In this document: positions 10,955 through 20,467 of the stretch, piece after piece
Layout of the letters: every line of letters starts with the position of its first letter
Position numbering within the stretch: position 1 is the stretch's first letter
Assembly (NCBI GenBank): GCA_937981555.1
Contig: CALJOK010000044.1
Span: 62,001 to 126,000 of the forward strand
Origin: an uncultured Saprospiraceae bacterium
GTDB taxonomy: Bacteria; Bacteroidota; Bacteroidia; Chitinophagales; Saprospiraceae
Direction of reading: 5' to 3'
DNA: 64,000 nucleotides
The notes under the pieces: generated by a model
Databases searched by the model: none
The model's input: the letters and a program-made list of their open reading frames with translations, nothing else
What the model was told of the DNA's origin: nothing
Made by a program: the position numbers and the translations under genes

Positions 10955-11454
10955 GTAAATTAATGTGTGTTGTTGCGCAACTTTTTTTATCAATATGGTT
11001 ATCAAAATCGAAAAACCACCTGGTTTATCTATTTTTCAACTTTAACATAAAACAATATTTATTCTAGAAAGAGGCATAGATTCATCTATCTGCTGCTTTT
11101 AGAAAGGTTAATTTTCCTAAACTATAAACAATTGATCATCAACGACTTAATCCAAAAAATCACTTTTGGTATAAATGTTTCAAAGTAAAAAAATAATAGA
11201 CTAAGGTATTTGAAAATCGAAAGACGTTTCTAAAAATATTAGCTAGGTTAGTAATTGAAATAAAATTTTAGGAAAAATTATTGCAGTAATAAAGGTACGA
11301 TTTTATTTTTTCCCTAAAAAGTTAAGTCACGGGATTTTGGTAAAAGATTATCAAAGGTCTTATTTTAACATTTTTCAAAAATTTATGGAAAAAATATTTC
11401 GTTTAAACTTTTTAAATTTGCCAAAACACGGTTATTTGATTAAAATATTAGATT
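10955..11454. other. Intergenic region between two divergent genes, no gene seen
   Basis: About 500 bp of AT-rich sequence separates the giant minus-strand gene from the M23 peptidase. It should hold both promoters. A perfect 10-bp palindrome, GTTGCGCAAC, sits at 10972-10981, within 20 bp of the giant gene's start, and could be an operator or a leader hairpin. A 68-codon frame at 11337-11543 overlaps the start of the peptidase gene and shows no protein-like features. Confidence 0.5.
11413..11420 (+). promoter_or_regulatory. Candidate Bacteroidota -7 box for the M23 gene
   Basis: TAAATTTG matches the TAnnTTTG consensus and lies 35 bp upstream of the ATG at 11455, so the leader would be about 28 nt. 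No clear TTG -33 element is seen at the usual spacing, so this is a weak call. Confidence 0.35.
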
Positions 11455-12129
11455 ATGTCTCAAAGTCAAACACGAACAAGTTTTATTATTATTCCATCAA
11501 TGATTCTTGCTCTTACAATTTTGTTTTGCATCAAAAAAAATAATGCAACCGCAGCAAGTCATCAGCAAAAAGAAGTGGCTTCCGCAATGGAAGAACCTAC
11601 CTTTTACCCTACGGTTGGCGATTCAAAATATGATGTGATTTTTGCAAAAGAACCTTCTTTCATTTCTCAAAAATTTGATTTCCCTGTGGGAAAGCCTGAT
11701 GGTACTAATTATTTTAAAGCTAGAGAATTTGGTCAAAGCAAACACCTCGGAGAAGATTGGAACGGGAAAGGTGGTGGTAATACAGATTTGGGTGATCCAG
11801 TTTATAGTATTTCAAATGGATATGTGAGTTTTGCCGAAAATGTTTGTTGTGGATGGGGGAATATTGTACGAATTGTGCATAAGTTTCCTAACCATCCTGA
11901 GTATCCATTTGTAGAATCTTTCTATGCTCATTTGGATGAAATCCATGTGAAGGAAGGTGATTTTATTAAGCGTGGACAACTACTTGGAACAATTGGAGAT
12001 GCTGATGGAAAATACAGCGCTCACCTACATTTAGAGATTAGAAATTTTGTCGACATGGGAGTAGGACCTGGGTATTCTGATGATACTTTTGGTTTTTTAG
12101 TGCCTACGGAATTTATTGAAAAATATTAA
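11455..12129 (+). CDS. M23-family (LytM-like) metallopeptidase, membrane-anchored or secreted
   Basis: This 224-aa protein has an N-terminal hydrophobic segment (about residues 9-26) and a C-terminal peptidase_M23 fold. Visible signatures are HLGEDW, which supplies the H-x3-D zinc ligands, and HLHLE near residues 187-191, which supplies the HxH motif, together with the G-D-P-V-Y-S and G-x-x-V-S-F strands of the LytM beta-sheet. M23 enzymes cut peptide cross-bridges in peptidoglycan or related glycine-containing peptides. Both motifs look intact, so it is probably active. It is transcribed alone, between two giant adhesin genes. Inference: local wall opening or processing at the surface. A strong terminator follows. 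Confidence 0.88.
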   Translation: MSQSQTRTSFIIIPSMILALTILFCIKKNNATAASHQQKEVASAMEEPTFYPTVGDSKYDVIFAKEPSFISQKFDFPVGKPDGTNYFKAREFGQSKHLGEDWNGKGGGNTDLGDPVYSISNGYVSFAENVCCGWGNIVRIVHKFPNHPEYPFVESFYAHLDEIHVKEGDFIKRGQLLGTIGDADGKYSAHLHLEIRNFVDMGVGPGYSDDTFGFLVPTEFIEKY

Positions 12130-12137
12130 TTTTGATA

Positions 12138-12247
12138 GAACGCGGATAATGCGGATCGAGCAGACAGAAGCGGATTTGATGATAATAATCTGCTGAGTAT
12201 AATCGTCAGATCCGCTAAAATTCGCTCGATCCGCAACATCCGCGTTC
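12138..12247. repeat. Long imperfect inverted repeat, 24-nt outer arms
   Basis: The outer arms at 12138-12161 and 12224-12247 pair at 22 of 24 positions (core GCGGATCGAGC / GCTCGATCCGC). Inner arms AGCGGATTTGA (about 12169) and TCAGATCCGCT (about 12207) extend the stem. It is richer in G+C than its surroundings and lies between convergent genes, just before a separate terminator. It resembles the GCGGAT-type palindromic intergenic repeats of Bacteroidota. Confidence 0.75.
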
Positions 12248-12264
12248 CATCATATTCCTATAAA

Positions 12265-12306
12265 AAAACCTGCATTTCACAATCGTAAAATGCAGGTTTT
12301 CTTTTT
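12265..12306. terminator. Bidirectional intrinsic terminator
   Basis: A 13-bp perfect stem (AAAACCTGCATTT at 12265-12277 with its complement at 12288-12300) encloses a 10-nt loop. It is flanked by an A-run on the left and a T-run on the right, so it can stop both the M23 gene and the convergent metalloprotease gene. Confidence 0.85.
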
Positions 12307-12322
12307 CCAAAAAATCAAATCA

Positions 12323-15300
12323 TTACTTCTTCACCACTTTACGATGAATCATTTTATTACCTGATTTTATTTGTAAAATATAAGTTGCTGCTGCCAAGCG
12401 ACTCAATTTATAATCTTTGATTAATTGCCCAGAAGTAAAATCAATTTCCTCGTTGAAAATTCGTTGTCCCAATATATTATAAAGACTTACTTCTAGCCTA
12501 TCCAATGGTTGACCTTCGATATTAAGTGTAAAATCTCCGCTATTGGGATTTGGAAATAATGCGAATTTTTCTAGAAAAGTCAGGTTTTCGATTCCAGTAA
12601 TATCAATTAAAATTTCTTGAGTCATCGTATCTGTTCCGCAACTATTCGTTACGATCAATTGGATGCTGTACAATCCAGAAGTATCATAAGTGTAGTTGGG
12701 AGAATTTTCCACGCTTATATTTCCATCTCCAAAAATCCATTCGTAACTATCTCCAAAATTAGAATTATTGGTAAAGTCGACATTCCCATTCATATTCACC
12801 GTAACGGTAAAATCTGAAATTGGATTTTCGCTAATTGTGATATAACTACTCTGCTCAATCGAACTTGCTCCAGCTGGATTAGTTACTTCTAAATTCACAT
12901 CAAAAACCCCTGAAGTATTGTAAACGACTGTTGGATTTTGTTCTGTTGAAGTCGAAGGTATTCCACCAGGGAAAGTCCAATCCCAACCAGTCGGACTACC
13001 TGTCGAAGTATCTTCAAAAGTAACTGTAAATGGTAAACAACCATTTACCTCAGAAGAAATAAAACTCGCTACTGCTTGCGGCCCAACCACTTCAATTTGC
13101 TGTGAAAGTGTTGTTGTCCCACAAGCATTTGTTGCAGAAAGAATAACTGTATAATTTCCAGGTTCATCATAAATGTGAATTGGATTTTCTTCAATACTAG
13201 AATTGTTATCTCCAAAATCCCAAAGGAAAGAAATTGCATCCATAGTTGAATTTGTAAAGGTCGTAGTTAACTCATTGACACTACTTCCAAAAGTAATTAC
13301 TGGCGCTCCACCCAACGTAATATCAATCGAAAACATACTTGAGCCAGCAGCATTCGAAGAAGTCAACGTTACCGTATGTGTTCCTGGATCATTAAACGTA
13401 ATTGCGGGGTTTTCCACCGTTGCGGTATTTGGCGAACCACCATCAAAAGTCCAAAGCCATTCGGTCGCATTCGAGGAGGATTCATTAATAAATTGAATCG
13501 TTGCTGGTGCACAATCAAAGTTTGTTTCAATAGAAAAATTCGCTACTGGAGGAAGAACAATTACAACCTCTATTTCTGTTGTTACTGAACCACATGCATT
13601 AGTTGAAGTCAACGTTACGATGTAATTTCCATCAGCAGTATAAGTGTATGATGGGTTCTCTTCTTCACTTGTTTCACCATCTCCAAAAGTCCAAAAATAA
13701 TTGGTAGCATTCGTAGATATATTTGTAAAATCAACCGTTCCGCCAGTCGTCATTGAAGTAAAACTAGCTGTAGGATTTTCTGCAATTACAATAAAATTCA
13801 TTTCCGTTTGCATCGCATTAAAACCTAGATTATTAACTTCCAAAACAACCGCGTAAGTTCCTGGCGTATTATAAATTACTGTTGGATTTTGCTCCGTAGA
13901 AGTACTTGGAGTACCTCCTGCAAAAGTCCAATTCCAACCAGTTACATTATTAGAAGAAGCATCTGTAAATTGAACTTCTAAACCTGCACAACCACTTGTT
14001 ACATCAGCAATAAATCCAGCAACAACTGGAGTTAAAATGGTAACCGTTTCTTGAGTAGTAATTATTCCACAAGCATTCGTCGCTTCGAGAGTTACGATAT
14101 AAACTCCATCATTCGTATAAGTGTGAGATGGACTCTCTTCCATACTTGTTTCACCATCTCCAAAAGTCCAAAGGTAAGTATTGGCATTTGTAGATGTATT
14201 GTTATAAATTATTACGTTTCCGTTTTCATTAAACGTGAAGCTTGCTGTTGGCACATCTAAAATAGTAATGTAATTAGTCTCCGTTACAGTACTACTATTA
14301 AAAGGATTACTTGCTTCCAATATCACTTCGTAAACTCCAGGAGTAGTGTAATTAATTAATGGATTTTGCTCCGAAGAAGTTGCAGGTGTACCTCCTGGGA
14401 AAGACCAATTCCATTCTGTTACATTATTGGAAGATTGATCTGTAAACTGAACCTCCATTGGTGCACATCCTTCTGTATCTACTGCAAAAAACCCAGCACT
14501 TACAGCTGTCCCAACATCTAAATCAACACTAAAAATATTACTGCCACAATCATTCGATGCTGTCAATGTTACGGTGTATATTCCGATGCCTGAATACGTG
14601 TGTTGAGGATTCGTTTCTGTTGAAACATTTCCATCTCCAAAAGACCATAAGAAAGTATCTCCTAAAGAAGAAAAATTAGTAAAGTCTACTGTTAAACCAT
14701 TTACATCAGTTCCAAAACTTGCAAATGGAACTCCTTCCACCACTATAAAACCTGTCTCAACTATGGTACTGCTTCCTGTTGAATTGATTGCAGTTAACAT
14801 GACTGTATATACTCCTGCATTTTGGTAAGTTACAATTGGATTTACCAAAGTAGAGTTAGTGGGACTACCTCCTGTAAAAGTCCATTCGAAAGAAGTTGCA
14901 TTGATACTTTCATTCGTAAATTGAACCTCTAAAGGCAAACATCCTGAAGCAATACTTGAACTAAATCCAGCAATCACGCTTGATGTAATGGATACAGTTT
15001 GAGTCGTCGTTGTCGTACCACAATCATTCGTTGCGGTTAAGGTAACAGTATATTCTCCATTCAAATTATATTGATGACTTGGATTGGTTTCGCTTGAAAT
15101 ATTTCCATCTCCAAAGTCCCAAGAGTAGGAATTTGCATTGGTGGTTAGATTGTTAAAGTTCACCAAAGGACCATTGACATTCGATGAAAAAGCAGGACTC
15201 GGAGTTGTACTAACTACAACATAATCTATCATAGTAAAAGTATCAGTACCTTGATTGTTTACCACTACTAAAGTCACCGAGTAAGTCCCTGCGTTATTAT

Positions 15301-18300
15301 AAACTACTGTTGGATTTTGCTCCGTTGAAGAGGAAGGGTTTCCTCCATCAAAAGTCCATTCCCAAGAAGTTGAATTATTGGAAGATTGATTTTGAAATTG
15401 AACCGTCAAAGGGGAACAACCGACACTTGGTCCAGATGTCCAATTTGCCGTAGGCGTATTCGAGATATTTATAGTTTGAGTAAAAGTAACCGAACCACAA
15501 TTATTCGTTGCAGTCAAGACTACATCATACATTCCATCATTGACATAAGTATGAGAAGGGTTAGTTTCAGACGAAGTATTTCCATCTCCGAAATTCCAAC
15601 TGTAGCTAGTGGCATTAGTTGTTGTATTGGTAAAATCTACATTGTATGCATTAGCATCTACTGTAAATCCAGCAACAGGAACATCATCAACTACGATGTA
15701 ATTCATTTCCTCGACCATGTTACTTCCAGCAGCATTAGTTACTGTCAACGTCACCGAGTAAGTCCCTGCATTTTCATAAATAACACTTGGATTCTGCTCG
15801 GTTGAAGTAGATGGATTTCCTCCTACAAATGACCAATTCCAACTTGTTGCATTTGCAGAAGATTGATCAGAAAATTGTACCGTCAAATCTGCACAACCAC
15901 TCGTTATATTTGCTCCGAAACCTGCCGTCGGCAGAGTGACAATCGTAACTGTTATCATAGTCGTAACGGTTCCACAATTGTTAGTTACTGATAAAACCAC
16001 CTCATAAGTTCCGTCCATTCCATAAGTATGACTTGGAGAAAAATCAGTTGAAGAATTTCCATCTCCAAAGTCCCAACTATAACTATTTCCATTCGTTGAG
16101 GTATTAGTAAAGTCTACATTTAATCCATTTATATTTTGAGAAAAACTAGCCATTGGTACATCATCAACGAAGATATAATCTGTTTGCGTTTCGATACTAT
16201 TTCCTGCTGCATTCGTAGCTTCCAAAGCCACAGAGTAAGTTCCAGCATTTTCATAAATGACAATAGGATTTTGCTCGGATGATAAAGATGGATTCCCTCC
16301 AGGAAATGACCAATTCCAACCTGTTGTATTGGAAGAAGATTGATCCGTAAATTGTACCGTTAAGGATGCACAACCACTCGTTATATTTGCTTCAAAGGCT
16401 GCGGAAGGTTCATTAGAAATATTAACCGTTTGAGTTAAAGTAACGGAACCACAATTATTAGTTGCTGTCAAAACAACGGTGTAGTTTCCATCTGATGAAT
16501 AAATATGAGTTGGGTTAGTTTCTGTCGATGAATTTCCATCACCAAAATCCCAATTATAACTATTCGCATTAGTTGAGGTATTGGTAAATGTAGCTGTCTG
16601 CCCGCTAGTCATTTGAGAAAATCCTACCGTTGGCACATCATCTACCGTAATATAATTCGACAGCGTAATTGTATTATCTCCGGTTGAATTACTTGCAACT
16701 AAAGTCACACTATATATTCCTGCTGAATTATAAATTATCAAAGGATTTTGTTCATTCGAAGTCGAGGGATTTCCGCCAGGGAATGACCACAACCAACTTG
16801 TCGTATTCGAAGAAGACAAATCATTAAATTGAACTGTCAAAGCAACACAACCATTCGTTACATCTGCCATGAAATTGGCACTTGGCAATGTACTAATTGT
16901 AACCGTTTGAGAAGAAGTTACCGAGCCACAATCATTTGTTGCAGTTAAAACTACATTGTAATTTCCATCGTCTGTATAGATATGTGTAGGGTTAGTTTCT
17001 GTGGAAGAATTTCCATCCCCAAAATCCCAATTATAACTATTCGCATTAGTTGAGGTATTTGTGAAATCAACCGATAACCCATTAGTCACTTGTGTGAAAT
17101 TTACCGAAGGCACATCATTCACCGTAATATAATTAGTTTCAGTAATCATATCGCTCCCTGACGCATTAGTTACAGTCAAATCAACTGAATAAACTCCTGG
17201 TGTATTATAAGTTACTAAAGGATTTTGCTCTACCGAAGTTGATGGAGTTCCTCCTGGAAAATTCCAAAGCCATGAAATTACATTCGAAGAAGATTGATCA
17301 TTAAACTGCACCTCTAGCGGACTACAACCACTTGTAGGATTAGCATTAAATCCTGCTACAGGTTCTGTCTCTATAGTTATTATTTGCATCGAAGTTGCAA
17401 CACCACAATTGTTAGTCACAATCAAACTCACTTCATAAGTTCCCCCTGTTCCATAATCATGAACTGGGTTTTCTTCATTACTCGAATTGCCATCTCCAAA
17501 AAACCATGTATAATTAGTTCCTCCAAACGACAAGTTATTGAAAATATACATTGTTCCATTTGCAATATAATTAAAATCTGAAGTTGGATCATCTTCAACT
17601 TGAATATATTGTCCTTGAAATGTTGTATTTGATCCTGCACTATTCGTTGCTACTAAAATAACATCGTGACTTCCAGAAGTAGTGTAAGTTACAATTGGAT
17701 TTTGTTCCGTAGAAGAAGATGGTATTCCTCCTGGGAAAGTCCAAAACCAAGAAGTTGGTGCATTGATACTTAGGTCAGTAAAGTTGACGGTCATCGGAAT
17801 ACAACCTTGAGTTTGCGAAGCAGTAAAATCTGCAATAGGAGGCAAGATAACTTCACAATCACTTGAAACGGTTATGTTATCCAAAAATAAATTATTCCCA
17901 GATCCATTTACATTTTCCAATTTCAAAACTACATCTGTCTCGTTAATAAAACTCGATAAATCTAGGTTTATACATCCTGCTCCAAAATTTCCTCCATAAC
18001 ACCAATCAGCTGTACTTATTGGATTAAATTCTCCTTGCGGTTGAGTAGTCGCAAAATTTCCATTTCCATTATCTCCTCCTTCAAACAAAGTATTAGGATA
18101 AGTATTCCCTCCATCTGTTGATAATTTTATTATCAAAGAATCCTTCAAATTCGTATTTCCATTAAAAAGAGCATAAGCATAATCTAAAGACAAATTCACA
18201 TTCGTAAATCCAACAAAACTCATCGATTGAGAAACTAAACCATCTCTCTGACCTGACTGATTTAGATTAAAATTATCCATATAAACAGCAGTATTTCCAA

Positions 18301-19912
18301 GGTTAGTCCCTCCTACTGCTGCTGTCGTCCAAGTCGTATTTCCATTTGGGTTTTCAATCGTCCAATTACTTAACCCATCTTCAAATGCATCGTATAATAA
18401 AATATTAGTTCCACCTGGCCCAACAATTATATACCCAGATTGAGTTTCAGTCGTACTCCCATTTGCATTTGTAACGGTTAGTGAAACTGAATATGTCCCA
18501 GCATTTTGATACGTAACAATTGGATTTTCAGCAGTAGAAGAGGCAGGGGATCCACCAGAAAATGACCAAACTCTCGAATTAACATTACCTGTTGATTGGT
18601 CAAAAAATTGAACCGATGAGCCTTCACAAATATTTTGAATATTAGAAGTAAAACTAGCGGTCGGTGGTACTGGTGCTCCACATTCTGCCAAACACGTTCG
18701 AGAATTCACAAAAGTATTAATACTATTCACCGAAGCAGCTGACCAAGTATTAGTATTATTGATCGAAGGCGCCATGATAAAACCTGAATTTGCTGCATCA
18801 TGAGAAGAATTAAAATTATGCCCTGTTTCATGAGATACCAAAACCCTCAATTGCCAAGCTGAAGTGGTAAAATCCTCATCTACTTGATATCGATTATTGG
18901 TACATACTCCAAATAAATAGGCAACACCTACCACTCCACTCCCTATACCTGGAACAAAAATATCTCTATCTGTCCACAAAAAAGCTAAATCGTAAACGGC
19001 TCCAAAACCTCCACCATTTCCCCAATTTCGAAACTCTGAAAGTAAATCCTCCGCATTTGTTGTTGTCGACCAAGGATCACAAGTATTACAATTGGAAACA
19101 AATTGAGTCACCACCACAAAGTTCAATTCATCTGCAAACTCATCATCATAATTTCCTTGTACATTATTTAAGACTCCAAGATTATGATTTTCAACAGCAG
19201 TTATACTACCATATTTCAAAAACATGGAATGATCCGAAGCAATCGCCAATTCTACATCATAACATAATCCAACTATGTTCTCTTGGTTTTGATTTTGTTT
19301 TTGTTTTTCTAATTTATCTGCTCGCTTATGCATTTCATGAGAAGCACATTTTACATCATCTCTTGGTATGACTTCATGTTCATCATATACGACAAAAAGA
19401 TTCCTTGGAGCGCTTTTATCATAATACCAAACTGGCTCAATAAAATATCGCTCTCCTCCAGATTCTACATATCCATAAATAAAATCAACATCCACCGTCA
19501 ATCTAACTTCACCTCCTAAAGATTGCTCATATCCTTCAAAAGTCTTATTGGCTCCTTTTGTCAAAACTTCTCCCGTTGAAGTTCTCATTTCATAATCAGA
19601 GCTTCGCAGATTATTTGGAAAAAGTGATAATTGCCAATCATGATCTTTTCCCCAGTCCAGATGAACTTGATTTTCATTTTCCGATTGTTGCAATTGATTA
19701 AATATTTCAGCGACAGATACTTCGTAGACATTCCATTTTTTCAAATGAACAGAAAGTGTTGAATCGTAGGATTTAAAAGTTGTATTTGTTTTTCCATCAT
19801 TTTTTTGGGTTTGGGAGACTGATGAAAAACTTATCAATAATAAGCCTAAAAGTAAAATTATTCTCATGGTCATAACTAGATTAAATAAGGAAAACTTTTT
19901 CAGTTTTCTCAT
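12323..19912 (-). CDS. Secreted reprolysin-like metalloprotease with 23 PKD domains and T9SS type A sorting domain
   Basis: About 2529 aa from ATG 19912. The frame opens further up only at a TTG (20002), and ATGs at 19873 or 19867 are equally good starts for the signal peptide, which ends near FSSVSQ. A zinc metalloprotease domain follows (about residues 190-400) with HETGHNFNSSHD (HExxHxxxxxHD) and a downstream Met-turn GFIMAPS, as in ADAM/reprolysin (M12B-like) enzymes. Then come one PKD domain, a jelly-roll/MAM-like domain (about 495-690) and 22 PKD domains as 11 pairs. The last 85 or so residues carry the T9SS signal (FALFPNPNSGDF... to RKVVKK). Inference: an exported protease or adhesin whose PKD array holds the catalytic head away from the cell. 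The substrate is unknown. Confidence 0.88.
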   Translation of the reverse strand: MRKLKKFSLFNLVMTMRIILLLGLLLISFSSVSQTQKNDGKTNTTFKSYDSTLSVHLKKWNVYEVSVAEIFNQLQQSENENQVHLDWGKDHDWQLSLFPNNLRSSDYEMRTSTGEVLTKGANKTFEGYEQSLGGEVRLTVDVDFIYGYVESGGERYFIEPVWYYDKSAPRNLFVVYDEHEVIPRDDVKCASHEMHKRADKLEKQKQNQNQENIVGLCYDVELAIASDHSMFLKYGSITAVENHNLGVLNNVQGNYDDEFADELNFVVVTQFVSNCNTCDPWSTTTNAEDLLSEFRNWGNGGGFGAVYDLAFLWTDRDIFVPGIGSGVVGVAYLFGVCTNNRYQVDEDFTTSAWQLRVLVSHETGHNFNSSHDAANSGFIMAPSINNTNTWSAASVNSINTFVNSRTCLAECGAPVPPTASFTSNIQNICEGSSVQFFDQSTGNVNSRVWSFSGGSPASSTAENPIVTYQNAGTYSVSLTVTNANGSTTETQSGYIIVGPGGTNILLYDAFEDGLSNWTIENPNGNTTWTTAAVGGTNLGNTAVYMDNFNLNQSGQRDGLVSQSMSFVGFTNVNLSLDYAYALFNGNTNLKDSLIIKLSTDGGNTYPNTLFEGGDNGNGNFATTQPQGEFNPISTADWCYGGNFGAGCINLDLSSFINETDVVLKLENVNGSGNNLFLDNITVSSDCEVILPPIADFTASQTQGCIPMTVNFTDLSINAPTSWFWTFPGGIPSSSTEQNPIVTYTTSGSHDVILVATNSAGSNTTFQGQYIQVEDDPTSDFNYIANGTMYIFNNLSFGGTNYTWFFGDGNSSNEENPVHDYGTGGTYEVSLIVTNNCGVATSMQIITIETEPVAGFNANPTSGCSPLEVQFNDQSSSNVISWLWNFPGGTPSTSVEQNPLVTYNTPGVYSVDLTVTNASGSDMITETNYITVNDVPSVNFTQVTNGLSVDFTNTSTNANSYNWDFGDGNSSTETNPTHIYTDDGNYNVVLTATNDCGSVTSSQTVTISTLPSANFMADVTNGCVALTVQFNDLSSSNTTSWLWSFPGGNPSTSNEQNPLIIYNSAGIYSVTLVASNSTGDNTITLSNYITVDDVPTVGFSQMTSGQTATFTNTSTNANSYNWDFGDGNSSTETNPTHIYSSDGNYTVVLTATNNCGSVTLTQTVNISNEPSAAFEANITSGCASLTVQFTDQSSSNTTGWNWSFPGGNPSLSSEQNPIVIYENAGTYSVALEATNAAGNSIETQTDYIFVDDVPMASFSQNINGLNVDFTNTSTNGNSYSWDFGDGNSSTDFSPSHTYGMDGTYEVVLSVTNNCGTVTTMITVTIVTLPTAGFGANITSGCADLTVQFSDQSSANATSWNWSFVGGNPSTSTEQNPSVIYENAGTYSVTLTVTNAAGSNMVEEMNYIVVDDVPVAGFTVDANAYNVDFTNTTTNATSYSWNFGDGNTSSETNPSHTYVNDGMYDVVLTATNNCGSVTFTQTINISNTPTANWTSGPSVGCSPLTVQFQNQSSNNSTSWEWTFDGGNPSSSTEQNPTVVYNNAGTYSVTLVVVNNQGTDTFTMIDYVVVSTTPSPAFSSNVNGPLVNFNNLTTNANSYSWDFGDGNISSETNPSHQYNLNGEYTVTLTATNDCGTTTTTQTVSITSSVIAGFSSSIASGCLPLEVQFTNESINATSFEWTFTGGSPTNSTLVNPIVTYQNAGVYTVMLTAINSTGSSTIVETGFIVVEGVPFASFGTDVNGLTVDFTNFSSLGDTFLWSFGDGNVSTETNPQHTYSGIGIYTVTLTASNDCGSNIFSVDLDVGTAVSAGFFAVDTEGCAPMEVQFTDQSSNNVTEWNWSFPGGTPATSSEQNPLINYTTPGVYEVILEASNPFNSSTVTETNYITILDVPTASFTFNENGNVIIYNNTSTNANTYLWTFGDGETSMEESPSHTYTNDGVYIVTLEATNACGIITTQETVTILTPVVAGFIADVTSGCAGLEVQFTDASSNNVTGWNWTFAGGTPSTSTEQNPTVIYNTPGTYAVVLEVNNLGFNAMQTEMNFIVIAENPTASFTSMTTGGTVDFTNISTNATNYFWTFGDGETSEEENPSYTYTADGNYIVTLTSTNACGSVTTEIEVVIVLPPVANFSIETNFDCAPATIQFINESSSNATEWLWTFDGGSPNTATVENPAITFNDPGTHTVTLTSSNAAGSSMFSIDITLGGAPVITFGSSVNELTTTFTNSTMDAISFLWDFGDNNSSIEENPIHIYDEPGNYTVILSATNACGTTTLSQQIEVVGPQAVASFISSEVNGCLPFTVTFEDTSTGSPTGWDWTFPGGIPSTSTEQNPTVVYNTSGVFDVNLEVTNPAGASSIEQSSYITISENPISDFTVTVNMNGNVDFTNNSNFGDSYEWIFGDGNISVENSPNYTYDTSGLYSIQLIVTNSCGTDTMTQEILIDITGIENLTFLEKFALFPNPNSGDFTLNIEGQPLDRLEVSLYNILGQRIFNEEIDFTSGQLIKDYKLSRLAAATYILQIKSGNKMIHRKVVKK
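12600..17850 (-). repeat. Alternating A-B PKD array, 11 pairs, period about 480 bp
   Basis: Two PKD subtypes alternate strictly. Type A (about 85 aa) has an SGC...LxVQF start and a W-x-W-x-FPGGxPSxSxEQNP core. Type B (about 75 aa) has VDFTNTSTNAxSYxWDFGDGNxSxExNP and a TNxCG motif. I count 11 A-B pairs after one isolated first PKD domain, 23 in all. Confidence 0.85.
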
Positions 19913-20467
19913 TTGTTTTTGGAAATAGGTTGTAAATAAAATGTTTTCAACATGGAGAATTGGCAATAAAATTAATGCTTCCAATCTTTTGGAATCAGTC
20001 AATTTTAATACTCTAAAAGAACAAAATGAGTTTGTAGCAATAAACGGTTAGAACAAGCCTAAGGGAGGAGGTTTCTGAAGTAATAAGTTTTATGCTCACA
20101 AAATAAGATTTTTTGAAAAAATAAACTTGATCTAAGTTATATTTCTGTCTATTAATTGTCCCTTTTCTGTCTTTTATTTTAAACATCCTTCTAATTCTAT
20201 TCTTTTTTGAAGATTTATGACATAAAAATCTCTATTAACTTTCTTTTCCCCCTTTCTTTTTAATCTTAAAACTCGTATTTTTGAGCGATTATTATAAGCT
20301 TTTTAGCAACTCAAATCTTATCCTTTTTACATTTCCCAGTCAAAAAGGAGTTTCCAAAAACATCTACATTCTTTTTTATTTTTCAATCAAGCAGATTGAG
20401 AAAACATTGTCTTTTTATTCAAATGATTAAAAAAAAGACAGCAACTGATTTCAAATAAACATACATC
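19913..20467. other. Intergenic region between divergent genes, no gene seen
   Basis: About 550 bp of AT-rich sequence lies between the metalloprotease gene and a divergent lipoprotein gene. It contains pyrimidine-rich tracts (20160-20260) and one candidate -7 box. No structural RNA or coding potential was found beyond the TTG-initiated extension of the protease frame up to 20002. Confidence 0.45.
20276..20283 (+). promoter_or_regulatory. Candidate -7 box for the lipoprotein gene
   Basis: TATTTTTG fits TAnnTTTG, but it would give a leader of roughly 180 nt and no TTG -33 element is visible. Low confidence. Confidence 0.3.

Noticed and set aside
11337-11543. Frame of 68 codons overlapping the start of the M23 gene
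   Set aside because: Its translation has no signal or domain, and it ends inside the M23 gene, whose motifs are intact in another frame.
15386-15805. Open frame of 139 codons opposite the PKD array
   Set aside because: It is an antisense shadow of the PKD repeats; its translation is rich in Ile/Ser/Arg and has no domain, and the minus-strand frame is clearly the coding one.
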